A stretch of 64,000 nucleotides of DNA. Origin: Thermococcus thioreducens. Lineage in GTDB: Archaea; Methanobacteriota_B; Thermococci; Thermococcales; Thermococcaceae. The notes below the pieces were generated by a model. That model saw only the letters and a list, made by a program, of their open reading frames with translations. It searched no databases and had not been told where the DNA came from. The position numbers and the translations under genes were made by a program. The DNA lies in NCBI RefSeq assembly GCF_002214545.1, contig NZ_CP015105.1:62001-126000 (forward strand), given 5' to 3'. This document shows, in pieces, positions 42,360 through 51,327 of this stretch (its first letter is position 1; every line of letters begins with the position of its first letter).

Positions 42360-44318
42360 ATGGTGAACTTCATATTCGGGATCCATAACCATCAGCCTCT
42401 CGGTAACTTCGGTTGGGTCTTGGAGAGTGCCTACGAGCGTTCCTACCGGCCGTTCATGGAGATACTTGAAGACTACCCGAACATGAAGGTCGCGGTTCAC
42501 ATAAGCGGCCCCCTCCTTGAGTGGCTGGAGGAGAACCGTCCCGAGTATATTGGCCTTCTCCGTTCCCTTGTCCGGAAAGGGCAGCTTGAGATAGTCGTCG
42601 CCGGCTTCTATGAGCCTGTCCTGGCGGCGATTCCAAAAGAGGACAGGATAGAGCAGATAAGACTTCTGAAGGACTTTGCCAAGAAGCTCGGCTACGATGC
42701 CAAGGGCGTCTGGCTGACCGAGCGTGTGTGGCAGCCGGAGCTCGTAAAGAGCCTCCGCCAGGCTGGTATAGAGTACGTCATTGTTGACGATTACCACTTC
42801 ATGAGCGCCGGTCTGAGCAAGGAGGAACTCTTCTGGCCGTACTACACGGAGGACGGCGGGGAAGTAATAGCGGTCTTCCCGATAGACGAGAAGCTGAGAT
42901 ATTTGATACCCTTCCGTCCGGTTGAGAAGACTGTGGAGTACCTCCATTCCCTCGACGACGGCGATGAGAGCAAGGTTGCTGTCTTCCACGACGACGGTGA
43001 AAAGTTCGGGGTCTGGCCCGGAACATATGAGTGGGTGTATGAAAAGGGCTGGCTCAGGGAGTTCTTTGATAGCGTTTCAAGCGATGAGAGGGTAAACCTT
43101 ATGCTGTACTCCGAGTACCTAACCCACTTTAAGCCGAGGGGCATAGTGTACCTCCCGATAGCCTCGTACTTCGAGATGAGCGAGTGGAGCCTTCCGGCAG
43201 AGCAGGCAAAGCTCTTCGTTGAATTCGTGGAGACACTGAAGAAGCACGGGAAGTTTGAGAAATACAGGGTTTTCGTCCGCGGTGGAATCTGGAAGAACTT
43301 CTTCTTCAAGTACCCCGAGAGCAACTACATGCACAAGAGAATGCTGATGGTGAGCAAGCTGGTGAGGGAAAACCCCGAGGCGAGAAAGTTCATCCTCAAG
43401 GCCCAGTGCAACGACGCCTACTGGCACGGCGTCTTCGGCGGCGTCTACCTCCCCCACCTCAGGAGGGCGGTCTGGGAGAACATCATCCGGGCGAATAGCC
43501 ATGTGAAGGTTGGAACTTTCGTGAGGGACATAGACTTCGACGGCCACGATGAGGTCTTTCTGGAGAACGAGAGCTTCTACGCGGTGTTTAAACCCTCCTA
43601 CGGCGGAGCGCTGTTCGAGCTAAGCTCAAAGAAACGGGCGGTCAACTACAACGACGTTCTCGCTAGGCGGTGGGAGCACTACCACGAAGTCCCTGAGGCG
43701 GCCACCCCTGAAGAGGGGGGCGATGAGGGGGTTGCGAGCATACACGAGCTTGGCAAGCAGATTCCAGAGGAAATACGGCGGGAACTTGCCTACGACAACC
43801 ACCTCAGGGCGCTCCTTCAGGATCACTTCCTCGACCCGGAAACGGCTATAGATGAGTACCGCCTTGCTAGATACCTGGAGCTCGGTGACTTCGTGAAGGG
43901 GACATACGACTACAGCACCTCCGATGGGGGCATCACCCTCTGGCGCAACGGGACTGTCTCGGGAAGGGCTGCGAGGGTTGAGAAGTCTTTCAGGTTGAAG
44001 GAGGACGGCTTTGTCGTTGACTATGCAGTAAAGAGTGACGCCAAGGCCCTCTTCGGCGTTGAGCTGAACTTGGCCGTTCACAGCGTCATGGAGAAGCCCG
44101 AGGAGTTCGGGGCGAAAAGCTTTGAGGTGAACGACCCTTACGGCATCGGAAGGGTGGGAGTGGAGCTTGACAGGGAGGCGAAGGTCTGGAAGTATCCGAT
44201 AAAGACCCTTAGCCAGAGCGAAGCTGGATGGGACTTCATCCAGCAGGGCGTCAGCTACACCCTGCTGTTCCCAGTGGAGGGGGAGCTGAGGTTCCGGATT
44301 AAATTCCGGGAGCTATGA
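42360..44318 (+). CDS. 4-alpha-glucanotransferase, glycoside hydrolase family 57
   Basis: 652 residues; the ATG at 42360 follows GGGGTGGTTGCC. Family GH57 blocks are present: IFGIHNHQPLGNFGWVLE, EIVVAGFYEPVLAAIP, the nucleophile Glu121 in VWLTERVWQPELVKS, and the acid/base aspartate in KVAVFHDDGEKFGVWPGT near 212. The protein matches the T. litoralis enzyme over its whole length, including the C-terminal beta domain (SEAGWDFIQQGVSYTLLFP). It moves maltooligosaccharides between chains in the cytosol and makes cycloamyloses in vitro. The upstream TGM puts it in the maltodextrin regulon. Confidence 0.96.
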   Translation: MVNFIFGIHNHQPLGNFGWVLESAYERSYRPFMEILEDYPNMKVAVHISGPLLEWLEENRPEYIGLLRSLVRKGQLEIVVAGFYEPVLAAIPKEDRIEQIRLLKDFAKKLGYDAKGVWLTERVWQPELVKSLRQAGIEYVIVDDYHFMSAGLSKEELFWPYYTEDGGEVIAVFPIDEKLRYLIPFRPVEKTVEYLHSLDDGDESKVAVFHDDGEKFGVWPGTYEWVYEKGWLREFFDSVSSDERVNLMLYSEYLTHFKPRGIVYLPIASYFEMSEWSLPAEQAKLFVEFVETLKKHGKFEKYRVFVRGGIWKNFFFKYPESNYMHKRMLMVSKLVRENPEARKFILKAQCNDAYWHGVFGGVYLPHLRRAVWENIIRANSHVKVGTFVRDIDFDGHDEVFLENESFYAVFKPSYGGALFELSSKKRAVNYNDVLARRWEHYHEVPEAATPEEGGDEGVASIHELGKQIPEEIRRELAYDNHLRALLQDHFLDPETAIDEYRLARYLELGDFVKGTYDYSTSDGGITLWRNGTVSGRAARVEKSFRLKEDGFVVDYAVKSDAKALFGVELNLAVHSVMEKPEEFGAKSFEVNDPYGIGRVGVELDREAKVWKYPIKTLSQSEAGWDFIQQGVSYTLLFPVEGELRFRIKFREL

Positions 44319-44391
44319 GTTTTTAACTTTCTGTTCTCACAATTTTCCAAAATATTTTTAAGTCTGACTTTCTACTTCAAATGGTGATACA

Positions 44392-44880
44392 ATGATAGAG
44401 GATGCCGCGAGGAACGCCGTCATAGGTCAGGTTGTGCTGATACTGGCAGGACTTGCTGGGGGCTTTCTGGGCTTCCTAGTCTCGCTCTTTGGGTTCGGAG
44501 CGTACGCCCTCGGGATGAACGGATTTGCGGAGGTCTTCGGGGATAGCAGGATATTCAGATTCGTCGTGTTTGCGGTTGTAACATCGCTGGCCGCTGCCCT
44601 GATTCTTCTGGCTGGTTCCGCCAAGGCGGGCCTGGTTCTCTTGGCGGTGGCGTACCTCTTCGAGATACTGGCCAACTACTACCTGTACCGTGCCTCGGGT
44701 GTCCCCGCTGTGATATGGGGGTACGGCCTCATCCTGCTCGGACTCCCGCTCCTCCTGGTCTACATCGGGGTGCTCCTCATCATAGCGGGCAGGGTCATGG
44801 TGATATACGGCTACTATTCGATTCCAGAGATGTACAGAATAAAGAGAAAAGCGAGAAGGCACATGGGGATGGCCCTTTAA
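44392..44880 (+). CDS. Hydrophobic membrane protein of unknown function (DUF996-like)
   Basis: 162 residues with four to five membrane helices between residues 10 and 150 and a basic C-terminal end (KRKARRHMGM). GGTGATAC precedes the ATG. The spacing of helices recalls DUF996 proteins, but no clear signature is visible. It has its own promoter region (AATATTTTTAAG at 44349-44360) and overlaps the convergent DUF257 gene by four bases. Confidence 0.7.
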   Translation: MIEDAARNAVIGQVVLILAGLAGGFLGFLVSLFGFGAYALGMNGFAEVFGDSRIFRFVVFAVVTSLAAALILLAGSAKAGLVLLAVAYLFEILANYYLYRASGVPAVIWGYGLILLGLPLLLVYIGVLLIIAGRVMVIYGYYSIPEMYRIKRKARRHMGMAL

Positions 44881-45533
44881 ACCCTGATTGTTAGTCCCTC
44901 CAGGCTCTTGTTTATTGATTTTATGACGTAAAACTCAGTAACCTTGTCTTTCCTCGAAACCCTTATCACTGTGGTGGCAATATCCTCCAGGATGTCCACA
45001 ACAGACCTCCTTGATGAGTCAATTACCTTGGCCTTCAGAAACTGTATTGAAAGCCGCCTTTCGTCCCCAACATATCTCGATATGGCGGTTATTATGGCCT
45101 GAATGTTCCTTGGGTAGAATTCTGAGGTCACAAAGAGCTTTTCAAGCCCCACGACCACGGTCAGTAAGGGGGCTTCTGAATTTAGGACTTCCTCGTAAGT
45201 TTCCTCAAACTTCTTTGCCAGTATGACGGGTTCGGAGGTGTCCCGTATCCATCCCAGTACGTCTCCTGTTTCGATTTTGCCCCCTATTTTAATCGCTTTG
45301 ACTTTATCAAAAACTTCGTCGCTTATTCCCGCCAGCTTCGCCTTTGCTTTTAGGAGGTAAAGCGAGTCAAAAATGTCCACAACCACCACTGTGTACCCCT
45401 TTTCATTTCCCCACCGTATTAACTGGGATAGCCCAAAGTACTGGTCCCCACTGTCTGTCCTTTCTATCAGGACTATCTCTCCCCTTTTGAGGGATTCCCA
45501 AAGCGTATCCATGAGGCCGTCTGGGACACTCAC
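44877..45533 (-). CDS. DUF257 family protein (RecA/KaiC-like fold)
   Basis: 218 residues from a GTG at 45533; ATG at 45512 is a strong alternative. The pattern ESLKRGEIVLIERTDSGDQYFGL, then YTVVVVDIFDSLYLLKAKAKLAG and LTVVVGLEKLFV, is that of DUF257, a family found in Thermococcales. The strands match a RecA-like core but no Walker A loop exists. The function is unknown. ACCTTATTAAGG near 45571-45582 is a possible TATA box. Confidence 0.82.
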   Translation of the reverse strand: MSVPDGLMDTLWESLKRGEIVLIERTDSGDQYFGLSQLIRWGNEKGYTVVVVDIFDSLYLLKAKAKLAGISDEVFDKVKAIKIGGKIETGDVLGWIRDTSEPVILAKKFEETYEEVLNSEAPLLTVVVGLEKLFVTSEFYPRNIQAIITAISRYVGDERRLSIQFLKAKVIDSSRRSVVDILEDIATTVIRVSRKDKVTEFYVIKSINKSLEGLTIRV

Positions 45534-45625
45534 CGCGGGTCGCCTATACCTATTGGGTTTGATATCCTTAATAAGGTATGCTATTGTGGATGAAGATCGA
45601 ACGTTTAAGCGTGCTTCGGGATGGA

Positions 45626-46549
45626 TTACTTCCTTCTGAGGCTGAAATCAAGCGCTTTCTCCATGCGCCAGAACCTGCAGAAGGAACACACCTCCCCGCT
45701 CGACGGCATCCCGCAGACCTCGCACTCCCTCAGCTCCTTCTCCTGGAGCTCGGCCTCGAAGAGGTGCTTCTTCCTCAGGTAGCCCTTCACGAAGTTTATC
45801 TTGGTCCCGGGCCTCTTCTCCTCCATGTCGTTGAGTATGCCCTTGTACTCTATGGTTGTAGCTCCTACGGCGTGGGGGCATTCTTCGATGTGGTACTCTA
45901 TGCCGTTCGCCAGGGCGTACGCCACGACCTCCCTCTCGGTCAGCTCGTAGAGCGGTTTTATCTTCTTCACGAGCTTTCCGTTGAACTGTTCCGGAGTTAC
46001 CGGCCCCTGCTTTGCCAGGTACTGCGTGTTCCAGTTCATCAGGTTGGCGAAGATGAAGCTCGCCTCGTCGTCGAGGTTGTGGCCGGTAGCGACTGCATCA
46101 AATCCGTTGTCGTAGGCGAACTTGTTGAAGATGTAGCGCTTGGTTAGGCCGCAGTAGGAGCATGTGGGCCGTCTCGTCCTCACTTCGCCGATTCCATGGC
46201 CCAAAAGCTCCTTAACCCTGACGATGTGGAGGGGAACTCCCAAAGCCTCGCACTGCCTCTTTGCATATTCTTCGCTCTTCTCCGAGTACTCTCCGATGCC
46301 CAGGTTGATGTGGAGGCACTCGATGTCGTAGCCGAGCTTTTTCAGCACGTGGGCGGTAACCGCTGAATCCTTCCCGCCGCTCACAACAACCAGAATCCTC
46401 TCGCCCGGCCCGATAAGCTTGTAGCGCTCTATCGTCCTCTTCACCTTCCTCTCGAAGTACTCCGTGAAGTGCTCGGGGCAGAGGTACATTCTTGGGTAGT
46501 GGAGCTTAATGAAAGCTGGTTTCTCGCAGAACCTGCACCTCATGGACAT
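45626..46549 (-). CDS. tRNA 2-thiolation enzyme, TtuA family, second copy
   Basis: 307 residues; the ATG at 46549 has GGTGA five bases before it. N-terminal zinc ribbon (CRFCEK, CPEHF), PP-loop VVVSGGKDSAVTAHVL near 53-68, iron-sulfur cysteines in PTCSYCGLTKR and EECPHAVGA, GHNLDDEASFIFANL, and a C-terminal ribbon (CEVCGMPSSGEVCSFC). The family thiolates U54 or U34 of tRNA, which stabilises tRNA at high temperature. This copy is enclosed by DUF257 genes. It differs strongly from the paralogue at 17723. Confidence 0.9.
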   Translation of the reverse strand: MSMRCRFCEKPAFIKLHYPRMYLCPEHFTEYFERKVKRTIERYKLIGPGERILVVVSGGKDSAVTAHVLKKLGYDIECLHINLGIGEYSEKSEEYAKRQCEALGVPLHIVRVKELLGHGIGEVRTRRPTCSYCGLTKRYIFNKFAYDNGFDAVATGHNLDDEASFIFANLMNWNTQYLAKQGPVTPEQFNGKLVKKIKPLYELTEREVVAYALANGIEYHIEECPHAVGATTIEYKGILNDMEEKRPGTKINFVKGYLRKKHLFEAELQEKELRECEVCGMPSSGEVCSFCRFWRMEKALDFSLRRK

Positions 46550-46605
46550 TTCTCTCACCGAAAATAGAGGAGGTGGTGGCCTTTTAATCTTAATCCCCAA
46601 CGCGG

Positions 46606-47217
46606 TTATATCTCCAGGCTCATGCCCTCCTCTTCCAGATGGGGGGACTTGGCTATTAGAACCCTCCCCTCATTTTTGACGATGAGGACGCGTGTAAACG
46701 CCTCCTCAAGAAGGGCCAGATACATCCTTTCAACCATCTCGTAGTTAACAAAATAAAACGTCGTTCTCGTGGAATTCCCAAGGAACGCTGATGCTAGGTT
46801 AGCCAGGGACAGGATGAAGCGCCTGTTGTTGCCCTGGAGGGGTATCATCCTCTCGGGATTCAGTATTACCGTTACCGTTCCGGGGTTTTTTAAGTAGTAT
46901 TCCTTTAGCTTCTGGGTAAACTTGCTCAGGAATATCCCCGGGTCTTTGTGTGGGTCGCCCTCAAGGAGCAGCCTGCCCCACTTGGAAACCCCCCCCGCCT
47001 TTACCCGGGGTGTGTCCTTTGGAACTTGAAGCCCAGAGAGTCTCAGCCACCGCAGTATGGGCAGAACCGAATCAATTACATCCACGATCAACACTCGATT
47101 CCATCCGCAGGTCTCGCCGATGGCGTAGAACAGCAGTGGATGTTTGGAAAGGGAAGTGTGCTCTATGAGCACGCTCTCCCCTGGCTGTATAGTTTTGATG
47201 TACTCTTTAAATTTCAT
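46606..47217 (-). CDS. DUF257 family protein
   Basis: 203 residues. Opening KTIQPGESVLIEHTSLSKHPL, then NRVLIVDVIDSVLPILRWLRLSG and VTVILNPERMIP match the other DUF257 members in strand order. No P-loop, signal peptide or membrane helix is seen. The start overlaps the stop of the next DUF257 gene upstream (47207) by 11 bases, so the two are translated together. Function unknown. Confidence 0.82.
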   Translation of the reverse strand: MKFKEYIKTIQPGESVLIEHTSLSKHPLLFYAIGETCGWNRVLIVDVIDSVLPILRWLRLSGLQVPKDTPRVKAGGVSKWGRLLLEGDPHKDPGIFLSKFTQKLKEYYLKNPGTVTVILNPERMIPLQGNNRRFILSLANLASAFLGNSTRTTFYFVNYEMVERMYLALLEEAFTRVLIVKNEGRVLIAKSPHLEEEGMSLEI

Positions 47218-47812
47218 TTTCTCCCACCCCGGGATGCTTGATGAGCTTAACTGTCCTTCCTGAGACCCTTAAAACATAATCAGAGTCCTGTTCCAGGCCT
47301 TTTGTCAGGTATTCCGAAGCTATGCTTGTGTTCAGGAACAGGAAGTTCATCTTACCCTCAATAGGTAAGTATCTCCGGGTTACGGTCTCAAAGTACCTTT
47401 CGAGCTTTGCTGGATTGTCGAGAAAGGTGAATGAAAACTTCTCCATGCCCAGAACTATGGTGTGGTTCCTGCTTCTCTCGGGAACGTTCTTTGCAACCTG
47501 CCCGTATATTGCAAGATGGTGTTCAAAGTCCTCTATAATATCAACCCTACCAAGCACATTGCCCCTCATAACTATACCCTTCTCTTTTATCACCGGAACT
47601 TCGCCAATTTCGAGCTCAATGCCCGCAAATCTGAGGTTCTGGATGAATATGTGCAGGGTGTCCCATATGTCCACTATCAGGGGCTCAATCCCCATGTCTT
47701 TCCAGCCCTTTACTATTTCATAAAATATCAGCTCCGGATGGTCCTTTGCTTCGTACTCCACGAGCGCAATGCCATCTTGAGTGGAGAGAAGTTTCTTTAT
47801 GACGTCTCTCAT
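47207..47812 (-). CDS. DUF257 family protein
   Basis: 201 residues from the ATG at 47812 behind AGTGAGAGCC; a GTG at 47821 is possible. It has the family pattern LLSTQDGIALVEYEAKDHPELI, EPLIVDIWDTLHIFIQNLRFAG, HTIVLGMEKFSF. The three adjacent DUF257 proteins share little identity outside these strands, so they are old duplicates. It is the first gene of a likely operon 47812-45626 that includes the thiolase gene. Confidence 0.82.
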   Translation of the reverse strand: MRDVIKKLLSTQDGIALVEYEAKDHPELIFYEIVKGWKDMGIEPLIVDIWDTLHIFIQNLRFAGIELEIGEVPVIKEKGIVMRGNVLGRVDIIEDFEHHLAIYGQVAKNVPERSRNHTIVLGMEKFSFTFLDNPAKLERYFETVTRRYLPIEGKMNFLFLNTSIASEYLTKGLEQDSDYVLRVSGRTVKLIKHPGVGENEI

Positions 47813-47904
47813 GGCTCTCACTAGGTGGATATATGAACTTCGAACCTAATATGCTTTTTGTATCATATGGTTGTTGGGGTGCATCTTTGTAGGGAAATAA
47901 TGGG

Positions 47905-49356
47905 TCAGACGAGGCTCTCTATCTTCGCCTTCCAGTTACCCGGTTCCCTGAAGTCCTTCTCCGTGTAGAGGCCCTCCTTCTTGAGTATGCCCCTCGCGGC
48001 GAGCAATCCTGTCGCCGCTGCGTTCACTATGTCCCGGCTCAAACCTGCCCCGTCGCCGGCGGCGAAGATGCCCTCGATGCTCGTCTCAAGGTTCTCATCA
48101 ACCTCGACCTTCATGGCGTAGTACTTGATCTCGGGCGCGTAGAGCAGGGTGTGGCCGCTGGCGACTCCGGGCAGAACTTTATCGAGCTTCTCCAGACCCT
48201 CCAGGATGTTGGTGACAACGCGATGCGGCAGGGCCATCGCTATGTCTCCTGGAGTAACGTGCTTCAGCGTCGGCTCGACGTCGCTCCTCCTTATGCGCGC
48301 CCATGTGCTCCTCCTCCCGCGCCTCAGGTCGCCGAGCCTCTGGAGTATGGGCTTTCCGCCACCTATCGTCGTCGCCAGCTGGGCTATGCTCCTCCCGTAG
48401 GCGGTGGTGTCCTCGACCGGTTCGGTGAGCTCTATCCTCGTCAGGAATGCGAAGTTGGTGTTGTTGCTCTTCTTCTCGTGCATTGAGTGTCCGTTTACTC
48501 CAACGTAGCCGTCGTAGCGCTCCTCAACCACGAAGCCGTTCGGGTTGGTGCAGAAGGTTCTCACGAAGTCGTCGTAGGTGTCGGTGTATATGTGGAACTT
48601 GGGGTCATGGTTTATGCTCGTTATGGGCTCCATGATTATCGCGGGCACCTCAACACGAACGCCGACGTCGATCGGCCCGTGCCTTGCTCTGAGGGCTATC
48701 CTCCCTGCCACCTCGTGGAACCAGTCCGCCCCTCCCCGTCCGGGGGCGACGATTATGTAGCGGGTGTTTATGTCGAAGATGTCCTTTCCCCTCTTTACCT
48801 TCACCCGTCCCTGCCTGAATTCCAGGGCCTTCGTCCAGAGGAGGAACTCAACGCCCTTGCCTTCGAGGTGGCGCTTTATGTCCGAGATAACCCCGGGCGT
48901 CCTGTCCGAGCCTATGTGCCTCTGGATTATCGGGATGAACTTTACTCCGGCCTGTGCCGCCCTCTGCTCCCAATACCTGACCTGGTCGGGGTTGCCCTTG
49001 AAGAGGTTCTTCGGCGCTTTGTGCCTGAGGAAAATCCTGTCTACCTCCCAGACGAGCTGCCAGGCGTAGTTCTCGTCCCCAGTAAGTTCGCTTAAGTCAC
49101 CGCCGATGTCCGGGCGGAGGTTTATCGTGCCGTCGCTTAGGCCGCCTGCCCCGCCGACACCGCTCATTATATGGCAGGGCTGGCAGCCTATGCAGTAGCC
49201 GAGCTCGTACATTGGGCATATCCTCTGGTCGATGTCTCCACCCTCGTCGATTACCAAAACCTTAAAATCGCTCCTTTCCGCCAGCTCGTAGGCCGCAAAA
49301 AGTCCCGCCGGGCCGGCGCCGATTACCACGACATCGTAGGTTTTCCCAGAAACCAT
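47905..49356 (-). CDS. FAD-dependent oxidoreductase of the COG2509 type
   Basis: 483 residues; the ATG at 49356 lies about 12 bases inside the transcript predicted from CTTTTTAAGG near 49389-49398. The N-terminal FAD motif is VVVIGAGPAGLFAAYELAER. A cysteine-rich segment CIGCQPCHIMSGVGGAGGLSDG at about 60-85 and a C-terminal GIFAAGDGAGLSRDIVNAAATG block follow. Related proteins are annotated as FAD dehydrogenases with geranylgeranyl-reductase-like folds. The physiological substrate is unknown. Confidence 0.88.
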   Translation of the reverse strand: MVSGKTYDVVVIGAGPAGLFAAYELAERSDFKVLVIDEGGDIDQRICPMYELGYCIGCQPCHIMSGVGGAGGLSDGTINLRPDIGGDLSELTGDENYAWQLVWEVDRIFLRHKAPKNLFKGNPDQVRYWEQRAAQAGVKFIPIIQRHIGSDRTPGVISDIKRHLEGKGVEFLLWTKALEFRQGRVKVKRGKDIFDINTRYIIVAPGRGGADWFHEVAGRIALRARHGPIDVGVRVEVPAIIMEPITSINHDPKFHIYTDTYDDFVRTFCTNPNGFVVEERYDGYVGVNGHSMHEKKSNNTNFAFLTRIELTEPVEDTTAYGRSIAQLATTIGGGKPILQRLGDLRRGRRSTWARIRRSDVEPTLKHVTPGDIAMALPHRVVTNILEGLEKLDKVLPGVASGHTLLYAPEIKYYAMKVEVDENLETSIEGIFAAGDGAGLSRDIVNAAATGLLAARGILKKEGLYTEKDFREPGNWKAKIESLV

Positions 49357-49512
49357 ATTTCCCTTGCCGGGGTTTATGGGCAATCCCTTAAAAACTTTTT
49401 GGCAAGTTTTTGGTTAATTTACTCTTTTTATGTGCCAAATTTCGACAGAAATATGGTAATCACTCCCCGAAACCTTTAAACAGAATTGGGCACTACGGTT
49501 TTCAGTGGGATC

Positions 49513-50058
49513 ATGCCGGGGGAGAAATCTAAAAACGCCAAGGCGAAGAAGATAAAGATAATCCACAGCAAGAGGAGGCTCCTCCAGCTTAAGAGGAAGG
49601 AAGAACTGAGCCACAACATCAGGTACATCTCGAAGGTTCCCGTCAGTGTCGTCATGGACAGGGATTTCCTGAAGGTTAAACCCAGCGACTCCCTCATCGC
49701 CCTTATAGAGGGCATGGGTGATGAGGAGAGCTCCGCTGTGGTCGTTGATGACTCGGGATACCTCATTGGTTTTGTAACGATGAAGGACGTGCTCCATTTC
49801 TTTGACGTCCCAAGGAGGCATTCAATAGTGGGATTCGGCCTCCTCAAAAAGTATTCAGTCACGAGGGCGACCTACGTCAGGGACATCATGGTGACGAAGC
49901 CCATAACCATAAGCATCAATGATAACCTGGGCCATGCCATAAGGATTATGCTCGAAACGGGGAAGCACCACCTCCCGGTGGTTGATGAAAAGGGCCGCGT
50001 TCATGGGCTGCTTGAGGTGAAGGACATAATCCGGCTCATCCGCATAGTCTCGCTTTGA
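49513..50058 (+). CDS. CBS-domain protein
   Basis: 181 residues from the ATG at 49513. A very basic N-terminal tail (KSKNAKAKKIKIIHSKRR, residues 5-30) is followed by two CBS domains, about 45-110 (VSVVMDRDFLKVKPSDSL, GYLIGFVTMKDVLHFF) and 120-181 (VRDIMVTKPITISINDNLGHAI, GLLEVKDIIRLI). CBS pairs bind adenosyl nucleotides and act as energy or redox sensors. The basic tail could contact nucleic acid. The antiporter gene follows after 22 bases, so a regulatory link is possible. Confidence 0.9.
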   Translation: MPGEKSKNAKAKKIKIIHSKRRLLQLKRKEELSHNIRYISKVPVSVVMDRDFLKVKPSDSLIALIEGMGDEESSAVVVDDSGYLIGFVTMKDVLHFFDVPRRHSIVGFGLLKKYSVTRATYVRDIMVTKPITISINDNLGHAIRIMLETGKHHLPVVDEKGRVHGLLEVKDIIRLIRIVSL

Positions 50059-50080
50059 CAACCTCCAATCAGGTGGGAGC

Positions 50081-51223
50081 ATGGACGTCTTCCTGGAGCT
50101 TGCGGTGATACTGGTGACGGCCAAGCTGGGGGGATACATAAGCAGCAGGCTGGGCTTTCCGGCTGCTCTTGGCCAGATAGTGGGGGGAATCCTTCTCGGC
50201 CCTAGCCTCCTGGATTTTGTCAAATACGGGGAAGGTGTAAGGCTTATATCCGACCTCGGCGTCATAATGCTGCTCTTTCTGGCAGGCCTCGAAACCGACA
50301 TGGAGGAGTTCAGGCGTGTCGGACTTCCCGCCTTTGTTATCGCTTCCCTCGGGGTTGCCCTCCCCTTTGTCTTCGGTTACCTTGTGGCCATTGGATGGGG
50401 CTATCCGAGGATGGAGGCCCTTTTCCTCGGCGGCGTCATGACGGCCACGAGCGTCAGCCTGACCGCCAGCGTCCTCATGGAGATGAAGCGTCTCAGAACG
50501 CGCGTTGGGGCGGCGATTCTGGCGGCGGCCGTTGTCGACGATATACTGGGCATAATCATACTCACGATACTCGTTGGAATGAACACCAAAGGAACTGTCT
50601 ACACCCAGGACATAGCCATACTCCTCGTTGAGATAGCCGCGTTTTTCTTCTTCAGCTATCTCCTCGGTAGGGGGATTGTTAAGAGGGTTCTCCGGGGCTC
50701 CCATAGAATAAACCTGCCCGAAACGGTTACCACCGTTGCCCTTGTCGTCATGCTGGTCTTTGCTTACCTAGCGGAGTACTTCCAGATAGCGGCAATAACC
50801 GGAGCCTACCTGGCGGGTATCCTCGTTGCTGGGAGTGAGGACGCCAGAAAGATAACCGACAAGGTGGTTACCCTCGGCTATGCCTTCTTCATACCCGTCT
50901 TTCTGGTCGGAGTCGGCGCCGAAACTGACGCCCATGTCGTCTTTGCCGCTGGAACATTTGCGTTCATATACTCCCTCCTGGCGATAGCCGGCAAGGTCAT
51001 CGGCTGTGGGATCGGCGGAATCCTCTCGAAGTTTAACCCCCATGAGTCCCTCCAGATAGGTGTTGGAATGATTCCAAGAATGGAGGTTGGCCTGATAATG
51101 GCCAACATAGGCCTGGCTGAGGGGGTTCTTAGCCAGCAGAGCTTCTCCATAGCGATAGCGATGGTAATGGCGACGACGCTCGTGACGCCTCCCCTCTTGA
51201 AGGTCGTCTTCTCAAAGGGTTAG
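50081..51223 (+). CDS. CPA2-type cation:proton antiporter, second copy
   Basis: 380 residues with AGGTGGGAGC before the ATG. About twelve membrane helices; GGYISSRLGFPAALGQIVGGILLGPS near 17-42, LGVIMLLFLAGLETDMEEF, GAAILAAAVVDDILGIIIL near 145-163 with the double aspartate, and ITGAYLAGILVAGS. It lacks a Rossmann domain, so the CBS protein encoded just upstream may supply control. It exchanges Na+ or K+ for protons. Confidence 0.93.
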   Translation: MDVFLELAVILVTAKLGGYISSRLGFPAALGQIVGGILLGPSLLDFVKYGEGVRLISDLGVIMLLFLAGLETDMEEFRRVGLPAFVIASLGVALPFVFGYLVAIGWGYPRMEALFLGGVMTATSVSLTASVLMEMKRLRTRVGAAILAAAVVDDILGIIILTILVGMNTKGTVYTQDIAILLVEIAAFFFFSYLLGRGIVKRVLRGSHRINLPETVTTVALVVMLVFAYLAEYFQIAAITGAYLAGILVAGSEDARKITDKVVTLGYAFFIPVFLVGVGAETDAHVVFAAGTFAFIYSLLAIAGKVIGCGIGGILSKFNPHESLQIGVGMIPRMEVGLIMANIGLAEGVLSQQSFSIAIAMVMATTLVTPPLLKVVFSKG

Positions 51224-51278
51224 CTCGGCCAACCGAGTGCTCATCACGGCTCAGGCAGTGCCGGTCTCGTCATCGCTA
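51221..51278 (-). ncRNA. C/D box sRNA C (antisense to the antiporter/MarC gap)
   Basis: On the minus strand: C box ATGACGA (51273-51267), 12-base guide, D' box CTGA (51254-51251), three-base spacer, C' box GTGATGA (51247-51241), 12-base guide, D box CCGA (51228-51225). Flanking TAGC and GCTA pair as terminal stem. C and D are one-base variants of the consensus. The geometry (12-3-12) is ideal. A TATA box lies 20 bases upstream. Targets were not recognised. Confidence 0.75.
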
Positions 51279-51297
51279 TGCACACTTTAGGGCATAG

Positions 51298-51307
51298 GTT
51301 TATAAAC
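51298..51307. promoter_or_regulatory. Palindromic TATA box serving both sRNA C and MarC
   Basis: GTTTATAAAC is a perfect palindrome. Its edges lie 20 bases from the 5' end of the minus-strand sRNA and 20 bases from the ATG of the plus-strand marC-like gene, so it can drive both. Direction of use would depend on the BRE elements on each side. Confidence 0.6.
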
Positions 51308-51327
51308 GCCTCACCGCAGTGGCGAAC

